36,138 nt of DNA from Pseudomonadota bacterium (GCA_010031735.1 RGZB01000016.1:1-36138), one strand, 5' to 3'. Shown: positions 16,465 to 25,473, counted from the stretch's first letter. Notes: generated by a model not told the origin, from the sequence alone. Numbers and translations: made by a program.

Positions 16465-16498
16465 TCCCCCTTAGAATAAAAGGTGCGAATAAGGGGGA
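16465..16498 (+). promoter_or_regulatory. Hairpin covering the Shine-Dalgarno of the 1422-aa gene
   Basis: TCCCCCTTA (16465-16473) is the exact reverse complement of TAAGGGGGA (16490-16498) across a 16-base loop. The right arm contains the only ribosome site for the ATG at 16506. The left arm acts like an anti-Shine-Dalgarno, so pairing would block translation until opened by temperature, an RNA or a protein. Confidence 0.6.
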
Positions 16499-16505
16499 GA
16501 GTTTT

Positions 16506-19500
16506 ATGGTTGAATCAACGCTTAATGCGTCGGTAACGGAACGTTCGTTTGATAGCTCGCAGCTCGCGAACTTCCAATTCATAGCAACCGGTGCAGGGCT
16601 TACGCGCCAGGATATGATTTCCGTTAATCCAGACAATGGCGGTTTCACTGTCAATCTTACCGAACAAGAGCAAGCCAAGTTTACGAGCCATGCTGAACAA
16701 TTAATGGATGGCGTACGCCGTACAAATGGCGTGATTGCTCCCGGTGTGGAAGACATGGTGGCAGCGCTGAACGGCCGCGATACTACAGCACCGGAACCAG
16801 AAGTTGAACAAACAGAACCTGCAAGCGTTTATGACCGGATGATGGCTTCAGATGGCTTAAAGCCTGACGAGAAAGAAGTGGTCACCATGCTGCGTGACCG
16901 CATCCAGGGTGCTCCGAAGGCAGTAGAAGATCTTTTAAATGATGGCCAATATCCAGAAGAAGTCGCTGCAAGTATGCGCGATGCCGCGGCGGACGGCTTG
17001 CAGACCGAGGATAAACAACTCACCCGAATACTTACCGAATACCGAGATGCAAAACGAAACGGTATGTCGCAGGAAGATTTCATCATCAAGAAATTCGGTA
17101 AGGGTGCACTTGAGAAAGACCAAGCAGTAGATAGTCCGGCCGTCGAAGCAGAACCGCCCGTGGTTGACGCACAAGCGACGAGCACGGATGCACCCGGTAT
17201 CCCGGATGTTCATGATCTGGTTCTCAAACGTAATGCGGAGTTGGGAATCACGGATGAAGGCACGGTGGAGCTGCCGAACGGCGATTTTGCACTGAGTGTC
17301 CCGCGCGAGAAAGAAGGCGCGCTCAAAAAAGAGCTCGAGGACTCGGGCGCTAAACTGGGTGAAAACTTCAGGATGCAGCGCGATACGAACAGTACACGCT
17401 TCGTGATGAATGAAGAGACGCTTGATAAGCTTTCAGCCTACACTAGCGAACAAGCAACGAAAGAGCGCGATGCGATGGTTGCTGAGCAACCGGCTGCGCT
17501 CCCGACACAGGGCGAGCTTGTAACCCAGCGTCTGTCGGATCTGGGTCTCACGCCGGAAAATCGTAGCGAGGGTGCCGATAAAACCAAAACCGTTTTCACT
17601 GTGCCGCGCGAGAAGGAAGCCGACCTTAAAGCCTTCCTCGATGATAACAACGTGGGTTACGGCAACGAATATAAGATGCAGCGTGATTCGAACGGCACCA
17701 CGCGCTTCGAATTGAATAAGGATGCGATGGATGTCGTCATCGAACGCGTTATTAAAGATGCAAGAGAAGAAGTTGCAGCGCGTGATGCTGCCCCACAGCA
17801 GGTGGTTTCATCGGGCCCGGGTCTTGGCGATGCGACACTCGCGGTATTGGATGGTAACGCAGGTGAACTCACGAGCGAGCAGGCGCTTGCTAATGGGGAT
17901 CTTGCACTGCCAGGCAATGATAAACTCCCGGATCCTACCACGGCAGAGATCGATCCGAACACTTCAGCACTGATCGGCGGTGATGAAAGGGGTCTCAATC
18001 AGCTTCCGATCAACGACAAGACAGAGCGCGATGCGGCTAGTATGATCCGTACGGATGACGGCCAGTTCGTCAACGCGGGTACGGCACTCCGCCAAATGGA
18101 ATTCTATCCGAACGTCACCAATGGTGGTGATGATATCCTGCGTGCAGAAATCCCGGCCGGTATGAACAAGGATGATGTTCTGAAAGCGGTTCGCGATGCG
18201 TTGCCGATGGTAGATCCGGATTCCATGAGTCTTGTGAAAAGTACAGAGATGGGTGGTGCTGATACGCTTCGCATCACGGGCGCTGAGAATATTGCACAGT
18301 TCAAGAGCCAGGTGAAGGGCGTGCCGATCACTTTCCATGAAAATACCTATACCGAAGTGCAAGCAGAGAGAAAAACTGCTGCCGAGCAGGCACTAGGTGA
18401 TATGGAGTTCTATCCGAATAAAACCAATGATGGCCAGGATATTCTCCGTGCCGAGATACCGGAGGGCGTAAATAAAGAAGAGCTGCTCGGGCAAGTGAAG
18501 AAGATGCTCGCTGATAAAGGCGTCGATCCGGAATCAGTCACCCTGCGTAAAAGCGTAGAAATGTCTGCAGTGCGCGGGGAAGATGTTGAGACGCTCCGCA
18601 TCACAGGCGCAGAGAATATTGCGAAGTTCCAGGAAGCACTGGGCGAGCTGACCACTAGTCATAAACACTCCTTTACGCAAGAAGCGAAGGTGCAGGAAAC
18701 ACTTGAGACTAAAACGCCTGCAGATGCAGAAAGACTCATCGGTAGTTTTATCACCGATGGTACATTAAAAAGTGAAGACAGGGCAGGTCTCCAGGATGCG
18801 GCGTATGAAAAGGCCGGAAAAATGGATGTTCTTGAAGCCCGCCGTGCAGGTCCTGCATTCGAAGTAGTGGAGGATGCCCCGGCTCCAAAAGATAAAAGCA
18901 CCGCTAAGGCGACAATCATGTCGCCTGAAGAGATCAAGGCAGAAAACCTTAATGAACTCTCGAGTGCCTTTACGGATTATAGTGTGAATGTCCCGAAACA
19001 GGGCCGTGGTACGGAAGAGGGGTATCTTGACCGTGCAGAACTGGTATTCGATGTCGCTGAAGGTAAAGGTGATCAGGCGCAGTATGCTATGAAGCGTATG
19101 CAGAAAAAGCTCGATGACGCCGGTATCGAAGGCGTTGAAATGCGCTACAATGCTGAGACCAACCAGGTGGTCATGCAGGTGCAGGGCGGTGATGATATGT
19201 ATCCTCCGAAAGAAATGGCCGGTAAACTCGCCGAAGCGGCAGAAGCTATTGGTTTCATTGAGACGGATGAAGTCAAACAAGATGTAAAAAGGGGGGCGAA
19301 AGTACCGAATGAAGATCGTCCGGATCCAGCGCTGCCATCTACCTGGATGGAACGCCGCATGGAGGGTTTACAGCAGATGGCAGACTCTATAGAACAAGCT
19401 GCAAACGATTTTGGTGAATTTGTTGTTGATAACAAAGTCACGCGTGCGGTGGATAGCGCCTATAAAGGTGTCTCTTCCTTCCTGTCTGCGGTGAAAGGTT

Positions 19501-20774
19501 TCGTCACCGACCCGTTCGGCGATAAGGCGGTCGAGGCGGATTTACAGAAACACCGTGATAGGCAAGCCGATGCTGCAGGCAAATATTTCGAGGATATCGA
19601 GAAGGGTACTGCAACGGAAGTTGAACAACCGCAGAAAGCTGCTGCGAAAAAGCAAAATGCCGAAGCTGAGCTTGATGAAGTCGACGAGAAGCCGAAGAAA
19701 GCAGCTGCTCCTAAGAAGAAACCGGTAGAAGCCGAAGTGGATGAAGTCGAGAAACCGACGAAGAAACCGGCGACGCGTAAAGCGGCAGTGAAGGAAGATG
19801 GCCCGGTCACCGAGGCAGATCAATTCGCGGCGATGATGGAATCAGGCAACCTACCGGATAGGAAGCCGCGTGGTTCCGATATCGATCAACCGAACAATCC
19901 GTTCGTTGGTATGACGAGTTCTCAAGAAGTGCGCGATGCGAACGATAAGTCCAATGCTCCTGTAAAAGATGATGGTGCAGCAGTAGAATTCGGTGCGATG
20001 ATGGGTTCAGGCGATCTGCCGGACAGAAAACCGCGTGGCTCCGATATCGATCAGCCGGACAATCCATTCGTTGGTATGGTCGCTACTGCGCAAGTACGTG
20101 ATGCATTAGAAAATGCGAATGCCCCGGTTCTGGAACCTGTAGATGGTCCGGATATCGAGGCGGATATCGAAGAAGGTCGCGCCCGCGATGAGGCAAGGAA
20201 AAGCGAAAGAGAAGCAGACCTGAAGAATGTTGCTGCGAATCTTGAAGGTCTTGATGGCGTTACTGATGGTGTGCCGATGGCTGAAGAGGTGGTAGATATC
20301 GAGGCGGATATCGAAGAAGGTCGCGCCCGCGATGAGGCAAGGAAAAGCGAAAGAGAAGCAGACCTGAAGAATGTGGCTGCGAATCTCGAAGGTCTTGATA
20401 AACCGCCGGAAGAAGTCGATCCGAATGCCGTGACCCAAGTAAGCGATCCGGAAGCGGTAGATCTGGAAGGTAGAGAAGGTGTTTCTGCGGCAGATACCGC
20501 TACGAATCTGGCTGGTGATACCAGTACGAATCTTGATAAGGATGGTAATGGCATCCCGGATCCGCAATCGATGGATGCTGGCGACAAGTTCGCGGCAGCG
20601 ATGACGAACGGTACTACGAATATTGAAGAACAGGTATCGCGTGCAGAGCTGGATGGTGTTGATTTGAATGCCTTCAGGTTCGATGATGCTCCGGCGGAAA
20701 CGGCGCCTGATCAATCAATGGCTAGTAAGGTTTCAGGCAAGGGCGGCGGCAAACAGGCAGCCGCTAGCCGTTAA
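16506..20774 (+). CDS. Giant 1422-aa acidic repeat protein, unknown function
   Basis: A very long cytoplasmic protein, with no signal peptide or membrane helix, strongly acidic and not recognised. Internal duplications, in order: an alpha/beta domain pair (about 235-313 and 335-420) sharing VPREKE and MQRD(T/S)N; a second pair (about 527-600 and 629-715) sharing MEFYPN, DILRAEIP and LRITGAENI; a related single domain (about 800-900) with YSVNVPKQGRG; an Ala/Lys/Glu-rich low-complexity segment (about 1035-1100); two PDRKPRGSDIDQP repeats; and two 35-residue EADIEEGRARDEARKSER repeats. The C-terminus is Gly/Ala/Ser-rich. The ribosome site GGGGGAGA sits inside a hairpin. It converges on the methyltransferase gene with a 3-base overlap. 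Roles as scaffold, effector or stress protein are only guesses. Low similarity to neighbours in composition is not obvious. Confidence 0.85.
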   Translation: MVESTLNASVTERSFDSSQLANFQFIATGAGLTRQDMISVNPDNGGFTVNLTEQEQAKFTSHAEQLMDGVRRTNGVIAPGVEDMVAALNGRDTTAPEPEVEQTEPASVYDRMMASDGLKPDEKEVVTMLRDRIQGAPKAVEDLLNDGQYPEEVAASMRDAAADGLQTEDKQLTRILTEYRDAKRNGMSQEDFIIKKFGKGALEKDQAVDSPAVEAEPPVVDAQATSTDAPGIPDVHDLVLKRNAELGITDEGTVELPNGDFALSVPREKEGALKKELEDSGAKLGENFRMQRDTNSTRFVMNEETLDKLSAYTSEQATKERDAMVAEQPAALPTQGELVTQRLSDLGLTPENRSEGADKTKTVFTVPREKEADLKAFLDDNNVGYGNEYKMQRDSNGTTRFELNKDAMDVVIERVIKDAREEVAARDAAPQQVVSSGPGLGDATLAVLDGNAGELTSEQALANGDLALPGNDKLPDPTTAEIDPNTSALIGGDERGLNQLPINDKTERDAASMIRTDDGQFVNAGTALRQMEFYPNVTNGGDDILRAEIPAGMNKDDVLKAVRDALPMVDPDSMSLVKSTEMGGADTLRITGAENIAQFKSQVKGVPITFHENTYTEVQAERKTAAEQALGDMEFYPNKTNDGQDILRAEIPEGVNKEELLGQVKKMLADKGVDPESVTLRKSVEMSAVRGEDVETLRITGAENIAKFQEALGELTTSHKHSFTQEAKVQETLETKTPADAERLIGSFITDGTLKSEDRAGLQDAAYEKAGKMDVLEARRAGPAFEVVEDAPAPKDKSTAKATIMSPEEIKAENLNELSSAFTDYSVNVPKQGRGTEEGYLDRAELVFDVAEGKGDQAQYAMKRMQKKLDDAGIEGVEMRYNAETNQVVMQVQGGDDMYPPKEMAGKLAEAAEAIGFIETDEVKQDVKRGAKVPNEDRPDPALPSTWMERRMEGLQQMADSIEQAANDFGEFVVDNKVTRAVDSAYKGVSSFLSAVKGFVTDPFGDKAVEADLQKHRDRQADAAGKYFEDIEKGTATEVEQPQKAAAKKQNAEAELDEVDEKPKKAAAPKKKPVEAEVDEVEKPTKKPATRKAAVKEDGPVTEADQFAAMMESGNLPDRKPRGSDIDQPNNPFVGMTSSQEVRDANDKSNAPVKDDGAAVEFGAMMGSGDLPDRKPRGSDIDQPDNPFVGMVATAQVRDALENANAPVLEPVDGPDIEADIEEGRARDEARKSEREADLKNVAANLEGLDGVTDGVPMAEEVVDIEADIEEGRARDEARKSEREADLKNVAANLEGLDKPPEEVDPNAVTQVSDPEAVDLEGREGVSAADTATNLAGDTSTNLDKDGNGIPDPQSMDAGDKFAAAMTNGTTNIEEQVSRAELDGVDLNAFRFDDAPAETAPDQSMASKVSGKGGGKQAAASR
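19824..20078 (+). repeat. Paired 30-codon repeats in the giant gene
   Basis: Two 90-base units, 19824-19913 and 19989-20078, encode the same pattern (F-A/G-AMM-x-SG-x-LPDRKPRGSDIDQP-x-NPFVGM), 165 bases apart. Most differences between the copies are synonymous, which suggests selection on the peptide. A weak third trace, FAAAMTNG, lies near the C-terminus. Confidence 0.85.
20151..20399 (+). repeat. Near-identical 105-bp direct repeat in the giant gene
   Basis: Copies at 20151-20255 and 20295-20399 encode 35 identical residues and differ at two silent positions by my reading, with a 144-base period. This is far more alike than the other repeats and indicates a recent duplication. Confidence 0.9.
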
Positions 20775-21670
20775 TCCGAGAGCTTGATCCACGTCAGTTC
20801 GTGCTTGTTGCAGGAGAGGTGAAGAAGTCTGCTGCCCTCGATCGCCGCGAATTGTTTTGCGGTCGCGTGGTCGGTCGGCCCCTGGAATTTCAGCGTACAG
20901 ATGAAGTTCTTACAGTTACCTGCCTTCAGCCATTCATTTACTAATCGCAGCAGCCTTTCTGGATAGCAGGCGATATCGCAGCACATCCAGTCCACTTCGC
21001 CAAAAACCTCCGGCTTGATGCCGAAGGCGCTCTCCTTGCGGAACGCGATGTTCTTCATCTTCGCGATATGGGGCTCAAGCGGTGCTTTATCGACACTGAT
21101 CACGTCCGCACCGGTCTTTGCAAGCACCCAACTCCACCCCCCCGGACAGGCACCGAGATCGACACAGGTTTCGCCTTTTTTCGGCAGGCGTTCGATGAGT
21201 GTGAAGGCTTCCCAGAGTTTGAGATAGGCACGGTTCGGCGGTGTTTCTTTGTCTTCCACGAAATGCACTTCGCCATGGATATACGGGCTTGCGGTTTTAG
21301 CGGCGAATAACATCGCATCAGGTGCGATGAGTGTCCATGCACCGAGCGGTGCTTTCGGCAACGGTGAAGGGAACTCCACCGGCTTTGCCGAGATATGTGG
21401 CAGGTTTTCCTGGATGAGCGCCGCACGACGATGGAAGTCGTGTGAATAAACGCTCCAGTTGCGCTGGATGGCACGCAGTTGTTTCGCGGCATCCTTGATG
21501 GATGCAACGGGCGCACGCTGCACATCGTACCAGACGTTCTGTGCCCAGTAAGCAGGTTTGGCGTCGCCCCGCATCAGTACAAGATTGCCGTAGATTTCTT
21601 CAGGGGTTCCAAGCTCTTCAAGCAGTGGTTCCAAGTAACCATCGGCGGCAAGGTATGCGGTTTGGGTCAT
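20771..21670 (-). CDS. rlmM: RlmM-like FtsJ-fold rRNA 2'-O-methyltransferase
   Basis: A 299-aa SAM-dependent methyltransferase of the RrmJ/FtsJ fold. Motif I is CVDLGACPGGWSWVLA; the following DVISVDKAPLEP, VDWMCCDIACYPERL and FICTLKFQGPTDH correspond to the fold's acidic residue, motif IV Asp and the catalytic Lys region. This matches the RlmM family, which methylates C2498 of 23S rRNA in E. coli; the protein is shorter than the roughly 366-aa E. coli enzyme, mostly in the N-terminal part. The exact target is not certain. It starts 2 bases after the stop of a lipoprotein gene, so they share a transcript, and it converges on the giant gene. Confidence 0.85.
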   Translation of the reverse strand: MTQTAYLAADGYLEPLLEELGTPEEIYGNLVLMRGDAKPAYWAQNVWYDVQRAPVASIKDAAKQLRAIQRNWSVYSHDFHRRAALIQENLPHISAKPVEFPSPLPKAPLGAWTLIAPDAMLFAAKTASPYIHGEVHFVEDKETPPNRAYLKLWEAFTLIERLPKKGETCVDLGACPGGWSWVLAKTGADVISVDKAPLEPHIAKMKNIAFRKESAFGIKPEVFGEVDWMCCDIACYPERLLRLVNEWLKAGNCKNFICTLKFQGPTDHATAKQFAAIEGSRLLHLSCNKHELTWIKLSD

Positions 21671-21672
21671 GA

Positions 21673-22242
21673 TTATCGGCCGGTGTTTTCTGGCGCGGGT
21701 GTGGGCTCTTCAGTCGGCGCGGTGGTAGCGGGCATAACAGGCGCGGGTGCCGGGGTGGTTTTGCCGCATGGCACCACGAAGAGGTAATTGATGAATTGAT
21801 TGCGTGCACGCACGATGTCTTTATCGTTGCTGGCACCGATCTCGCTTAAGGCATTGAAGGCTTCCTCATTGATGGGGCCGATGGCGAACAAGGTCGCCGC
21901 CGCTTCGAATTGCAAGCCATCTTCCTTGCTTCGGAGTGCAGCAGCAAGCGGCGCGATCGCGGGCGCGAATTCCGATTTATCAGGGCATGCGGTGCCGGTA
22001 AGATGCGACTGTGCGATTTCGTTGTTACGCATCACGGCAAGGCTACCGATACGGTAAGCCGCCTCCTGTTTTTCTATCCCTTCACCGAAAGCAAGGAACT
22101 GCAGCAGATCCGGCAGGCTGCTGTCTTTCATTTTCTCGGCGGCCTTGGCTTTGTCGCCCGCGGGGTTCGCCATGGGTTCGATAGTGATATGGCTGCAAGC
22201 AGCCAGCAGGATAAGGGTAAATAGGACGGTGATGATGCGCAT
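21673..22242 (-). CDS. Small lipoprotein with helical repeats and Ala/Pro/Thr tail
   Basis: A lipoprotein of about 189 aa. The N-terminus MRIITVLFTLILLAACSHIT has a signal peptide and a lipobox (LAAC), so lipid attachment at that Cys is expected. The middle has amphipathic helices (LQFEAAATLFAIGPINEEAFNAL, IGASNDKDIVRARNQFINYLF) reminiscent of HEAT-like repeats, with two extra Cys residues (TACPDK, VPCGK) that could form a disulfide. The C-terminal 30 residues are Pro/Ala/Thr-rich. The ORF track begins at GTG 22260; in-frame ATGs lie at 22257 and 22242, and I prefer 22242 for the compact signal peptide. No clear ribosome site separates them. Function is unknown. Confidence 0.78.
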   Translation of the reverse strand: MRIITVLFTLILLAACSHITIEPMANPAGDKAKAAEKMKDSSLPDLLQFLAFGEGIEKQEAAYRIGSLAVMRNNEIAQSHLTGTACPDKSEFAPAIAPLAAALRSKEDGLQFEAAATLFAIGPINEEAFNALSEIGASNDKDIVRARNQFINYLFVVPCGKTTPAPAPVMPATTAPTEEPTPAPENTGR

Positions 22243-22375
22243 GCGAACTATATACATCACAGCCCGTATAAGAAAAACAGTTATATTGTGGGACGTTGCC
22301 GATATCGAAACCGGAAGGCTATGACTAACCTACTGTATTAAGACATTATTAACTAATCTTTGTTACGATGGTGGT

Positions 22376-23356
22376 ATGTCAGAACCATTGCCACAAACGA
22401 CCTATCCGCAGAAAATAACCACGCCGCGCGGCAACGCGCCCCATATCGTGCTCATGCCGGAATTGGTGAAATTCTGTCAGCACCATGCGATGACGTTCTA
22501 TCCCATGCGCGGTCAACACGGAAAAGCCGATGAGGCGATGGCGCACGCCGTAGCCTACGCAGAAGCAGAGATCAAAAAAGCCTATAACATTGTGCGGTTC
22601 GGCATTGATGCGAAAGTGCCTATGTTACAGGGCAGGAAAGACATCCCGATTTTATACATCCCGAAAAGCGGCATCCTCCAGGCGGAGGGGACGCGGTTAG
22701 CGGTCGAAGAGCTGACCGATGCCACGCCGCATATATTTAAGGTTGCAACACGGATCGGTGAGCGAAAACTAGCGCCAATGTATTACAAGATCCCGCCGGA
22801 ATGCATCGAGATGGCGAATGCAAACGGATTATTGATCGCGGTCGACGAGACGATTTCCACCGGCAAGCACATGTCCTGTACGTTGCTGATCGCGGAGCAA
22901 ATGGGGCTGAAGGCCAACCTGCTGGTGAGCGCGAACCGGATGTATAAAGAAGCTGATGTGGCCATCAGCCAAAAACTGGAAAGATTGAAACACCAAGGCT
23001 TTCAGGCCTACGCGGCGACGGCAGAATATATCAAACACGAGAAAGGTACATTGGTGAATAACTACGGTGATACGGTAGACGACGTGACGAATAATCTCGC
23101 GTCTATATTCAACACCTTGCATTTCATCGAAGAACAAGTACTCAAGCAATGCATGAAACATATCGATCCAAACTCGCCGGTGGTCGGAGTCTTAAAGGAT
23201 CTTGCAAGCGGTGCATCAGCTGATCTATTGGATAGTGTCGTTCGCGCGGCAGGAGAAAGCAGCGGGCATTTTGTGCCAGGCGCTACGAGCCTTAATCTTG
23301 CACGATTGGCGGAGGCGGCGGTTCAATATCGCCCCAACCATCCGTTCATAGTGTAG
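22376..23356 (+). CDS. Orphan phosphoribosyltransferase-like protein
   Basis: A soluble 326-aa protein. GLLIAVDETISTGKHMS (about 150-166) is a good type I PRPP-binding loop: hydrophobic strand, two acidic residues, then TG. The upstream KDIPILYIPKSGILQAEGTRLAVEEL and downstream GLKANLLVSANRMY fit strands of the same fold. The C-terminal 100 residues are helical and unfamiliar. It does not match the usual purine, pyrimidine or ComF families as I know them, so the acceptor is unknown, and a regulatory rather than catalytic use is possible. It is preceded by an AT-rich gap and followed by a bidirectional terminator. GATGGTGG before ATG 22376 is a weak ribosome site. Confidence 0.72.
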   Translation: MSEPLPQTTYPQKITTPRGNAPHIVLMPELVKFCQHHAMTFYPMRGQHGKADEAMAHAVAYAEAEIKKAYNIVRFGIDAKVPMLQGRKDIPILYIPKSGILQAEGTRLAVEELTDATPHIFKVATRIGERKLAPMYYKIPPECIEMANANGLLIAVDETISTGKHMSCTLLIAEQMGLKANLLVSANRMYKEADVAISQKLERLKHQGFQAYAATAEYIKHEKGTLVNNYGDTVDDVTNNLASIFNTLHFIEEQVLKQCMKHIDPNSPVVGVLKDLASGASADLLDSVVRAAGESSGHFVPGATSLNLARLAEAAVQYRPNHPFIV

Positions 23357-23381
23357 TCCAGTTGCATTCAACGACATAAAA

Positions 23382-23411
23382 AAAGGCGGATGTATTTCTA
23401 CACCCGCCTTT
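23382..23411. terminator. Bidirectional terminator between PRTase-like gene and helicase
   Basis: AAAGGCGGATGTA and TACACCCGCCTTT form a 13-base stem with one mismatch and a TTTC loop. An A-run precedes the stem (U-run for the minus strand) and TTT-cg-TTT follows. It sits between two converging genes and best serves the minus-strand helicase. Confidence 0.85.
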
Positions 23412-23433
23412 CGTTTATAAACCAGCGTTGTAA

Positions 23434-25413
23434 CTACGCTGCTGATTTATCATCGTCACTGTTCGTGAAATGATTGCGTGTCTTCGGTTTATCGCCGCGG
23501 TTGCTGCGGTTATCATTACCCGCAGAACGGGTATCACGTTTCGGGCCACCGAAATGCGAACCTTTGCCGCCGTTATGACGGCCACGCGGTTTGCCGCCGC
23601 CCGGACGGTCGTTGCCGCCGTTGCCATCACGATGGTCACGGTTGCTGCGTCCCTCGAATTTACGGTCTCCACGTTCGCCTTGCGCGCGGTCTTCGCGGTT
23701 TCCGTACTGGCGATTGCCATCGCGTTCGCCTTGGAAATCACGTTTTTTGTGATCACGGTCGCGGTTGCCACCTTGTTCGCGGTTACCGTCGCGTTCGCCG
23801 CGGAAATCACGCTTCTTATGGTCGCCAGCGAATTTGCGGTCACCGAATTGGCGTTCGCCACGGCCTTCACCGCGATTCTCGCCACGTTCACCACGCTCGC
23901 TACGGCCTTCGAACGTACGTTCGCCATAACCACGGTTATTGCGATCGCCATTGCGGCCATTCGGGTGGCGCGGTTTGCGCTCCGAGCGATCACGGCGATG
24001 TTCGCGACCTTCGTCGTTACGACGTTCCGAGCGGTGTTCAGAACGCTGCTCTGAACGCTCAGCACGTTGTTCATGACGTGGAGTGCGTTGTTCTACATGC
24101 TCGGTACGTTCTGCGCGCGGTGCATGTTCGCTTGCCGCTTGTTCAGATACGGCTTGTTCAGGTGCAGTCTGTTCGACAGGTTTGCTGTGTTCCTGGCGAT
24201 CATTGCGTTCATGGCGCTGGCCGCCTTGACCACGGTGGGTGTTATTGCCCCGTTGGCGGTTGCCGCCACCCTGACCATAACCGCCGCGAGCGCGGTGGCT
24301 ATTCTCATGCTTCACCGGTTCCGGTTTTGCATTCGGGTTGATTAAGCGTTGGATCGCGCGCCATTTGAGGCCGTCTTCACCCGACACCAGATTCACCGCT
24401 GCACCTTCCGCGCCTGCGCGAGCGGTGCGTCCGATACGGTGGATGTAATCTTCCGGAGCTTGCGGCAGATCGTAGTTGATCACGTGTTCGATGTGCGGGA
24501 TATCCAGGCCGCGCGCCGCGATATCGGTCGCCACCATGATACGGTGCTTTTTCCCGCGGAATGCCTGGATCACGCGGTCACGTTGATTCTGGCGTAAGTC
24601 GCCGTGGATCGCATCGGCGCTATGGCCCTGCTTACGCAGTTTGTCCGCCATTTTCTCCGCACCCCATTTCGTTTTCACGAAGATGATGATGGAGCCTTCA
24701 CGCTTCTCGATCTGGTTGAGCAGTTCATCGAACTTGCCTGCAGAAGAAACGTGGATCACTTCCTGGTTGATGTTCGCGATCGGCGTATTGTTGGAACCGA
24801 CGGCGATACGCGTCGGGTTGGTGAGGTATTTCTCCGCGAGCTTCATGATATTGTGCGGAAGCGTGGCAGAGAACATCATCGTCTGGCGTTGTTTCGGCAG
24901 GTACTTCACGATCTTCTCGAGCTGAACGCCAAAGCCCATATCGAGCATACGATCGGTTTCATCGAGAACGAGATAGTTTGTGTCGTGCAGCATCAGGGTG
25001 CCGCGTGCAAGGTGGTCGTTGATACGGCCCGGCGTACCGACGATCACGCGCGGACGCATGCGCAGTTGTTGCAGCTGCTTCGGCATCGAATCGCCGCCGA
25101 TGATCAGCGCGGTTTTGATAGAGGTCGGTTTGCCGAGCATTTTAGTGATCGCTTCTAACACCTGTACCGCGAGTTCGCGGGTCGGGGTGAGAACCATTGC
25201 AGAGCCGCGCGGGCTTGCGAGTAATTTCGCAACGAGCGGTATACCGAACGCGCCGGTTTTACCGGTGCCGGTCTGGGCAGAGCCGAGTACGTCCTTACCT
25301 TCGAGCGCCAGCGGGATTGCTTGCGCCTGGATCGGGGTAGGGGTAGAGAAATTCATTTGTTGAAGAGCATTCATCAACGCCGGGGGTAACCCCAGTGACT
25401 GGAAGTTTTCCAT
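23434..25413 (-). CDS. rhlE: DEAD-box RNA helicase, RhlE-like, with long Arg/Gly/Asn tail
   Basis: An ATP-dependent RNA helicase of 659 aa. The core (about 1-370) has the Q motif FSTPTPIQAQAIP, Walker A AQTGTGKT, PTRELA, TPGR, Walker B VLDETDRMLDMGF, SATLP, and the C-terminal IHRIGRTARAG. Walker B is DETD rather than DEAD, a conservative variant still expected to work. The remaining 290 residues are extremely rich in Arg, Gly, Asn, Asp and Glu, with RGG-like and DRKF-type repeats (GERGDRKFEGRS), suited to non-specific RNA binding. The gene lies 90 bases behind a cold-shock protein gene on the same strand, so a role in RNA unfolding at low temperature or ribosome assembly is likely. Large antisense ORFs here are composition shadows. 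Confidence 0.93.
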   Translation of the reverse strand: MENFQSLGLPPALMNALQQMNFSTPTPIQAQAIPLALEGKDVLGSAQTGTGKTGAFGIPLVAKLLASPRGSAMVLTPTRELAVQVLEAITKMLGKPTSIKTALIIGGDSMPKQLQQLRMRPRVIVGTPGRINDHLARGTLMLHDTNYLVLDETDRMLDMGFGVQLEKIVKYLPKQRQTMMFSATLPHNIMKLAEKYLTNPTRIAVGSNNTPIANINQEVIHVSSAGKFDELLNQIEKREGSIIIFVKTKWGAEKMADKLRKQGHSADAIHGDLRQNQRDRVIQAFRGKKHRIMVATDIAARGLDIPHIEHVINYDLPQAPEDYIHRIGRTARAGAEGAAVNLVSGEDGLKWRAIQRLINPNAKPEPVKHENSHRARGGYGQGGGNRQRGNNTHRGQGGQRHERNDRQEHSKPVEQTAPEQAVSEQAASEHAPRAERTEHVEQRTPRHEQRAERSEQRSEHRSERRNDEGREHRRDRSERKPRHPNGRNGDRNNRGYGERTFEGRSERGERGENRGEGRGERQFGDRKFAGDHKKRDFRGERDGNREQGGNRDRDHKKRDFQGERDGNRQYGNREDRAQGERGDRKFEGRSNRDHRDGNGGNDRPGGGKPRGRHNGGKGSHFGGPKRDTRSAGNDNRSNRGDKPKTRNHFTNSDDDKSAA

Positions 25414-25450
25414 GTGGATTCCTTGAAATTTGGATAAAGTACGGCCTTAA

Positions 25451-25473
25451 GGTGCTACGCGACGCGCAGCACC
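25451..25473 (-). other. Hairpin between csp and helicase genes
   Basis: GGTGCT pairs with AGCACC around ACGCGACGCGC, which itself can add CG pairs. No U-run follows on the minus strand, so it might attenuate or protect the csp message rather than end it. Confidence 0.45.

Noticed and set aside
16271-16506. tRNA-Ser as an attachment site for an inserted island carrying the giant gene
   Set aside because: No integrase, no repeat of the tRNA 3' end downstream by eye, and the giant gene does not look different in base composition from its neighbours.
19824-20399. Repeats in the giant gene as a CRISPR-like array
   Set aside because: They are long, in-frame protein repeats with only two copies each; spacers are coding.
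23478-24341. 287-aa ORF antisense to the helicase tail
   Set aside because: Its Arg/His/Gly-rich composition mirrors the repetitive helicase tail; no start signal or family.
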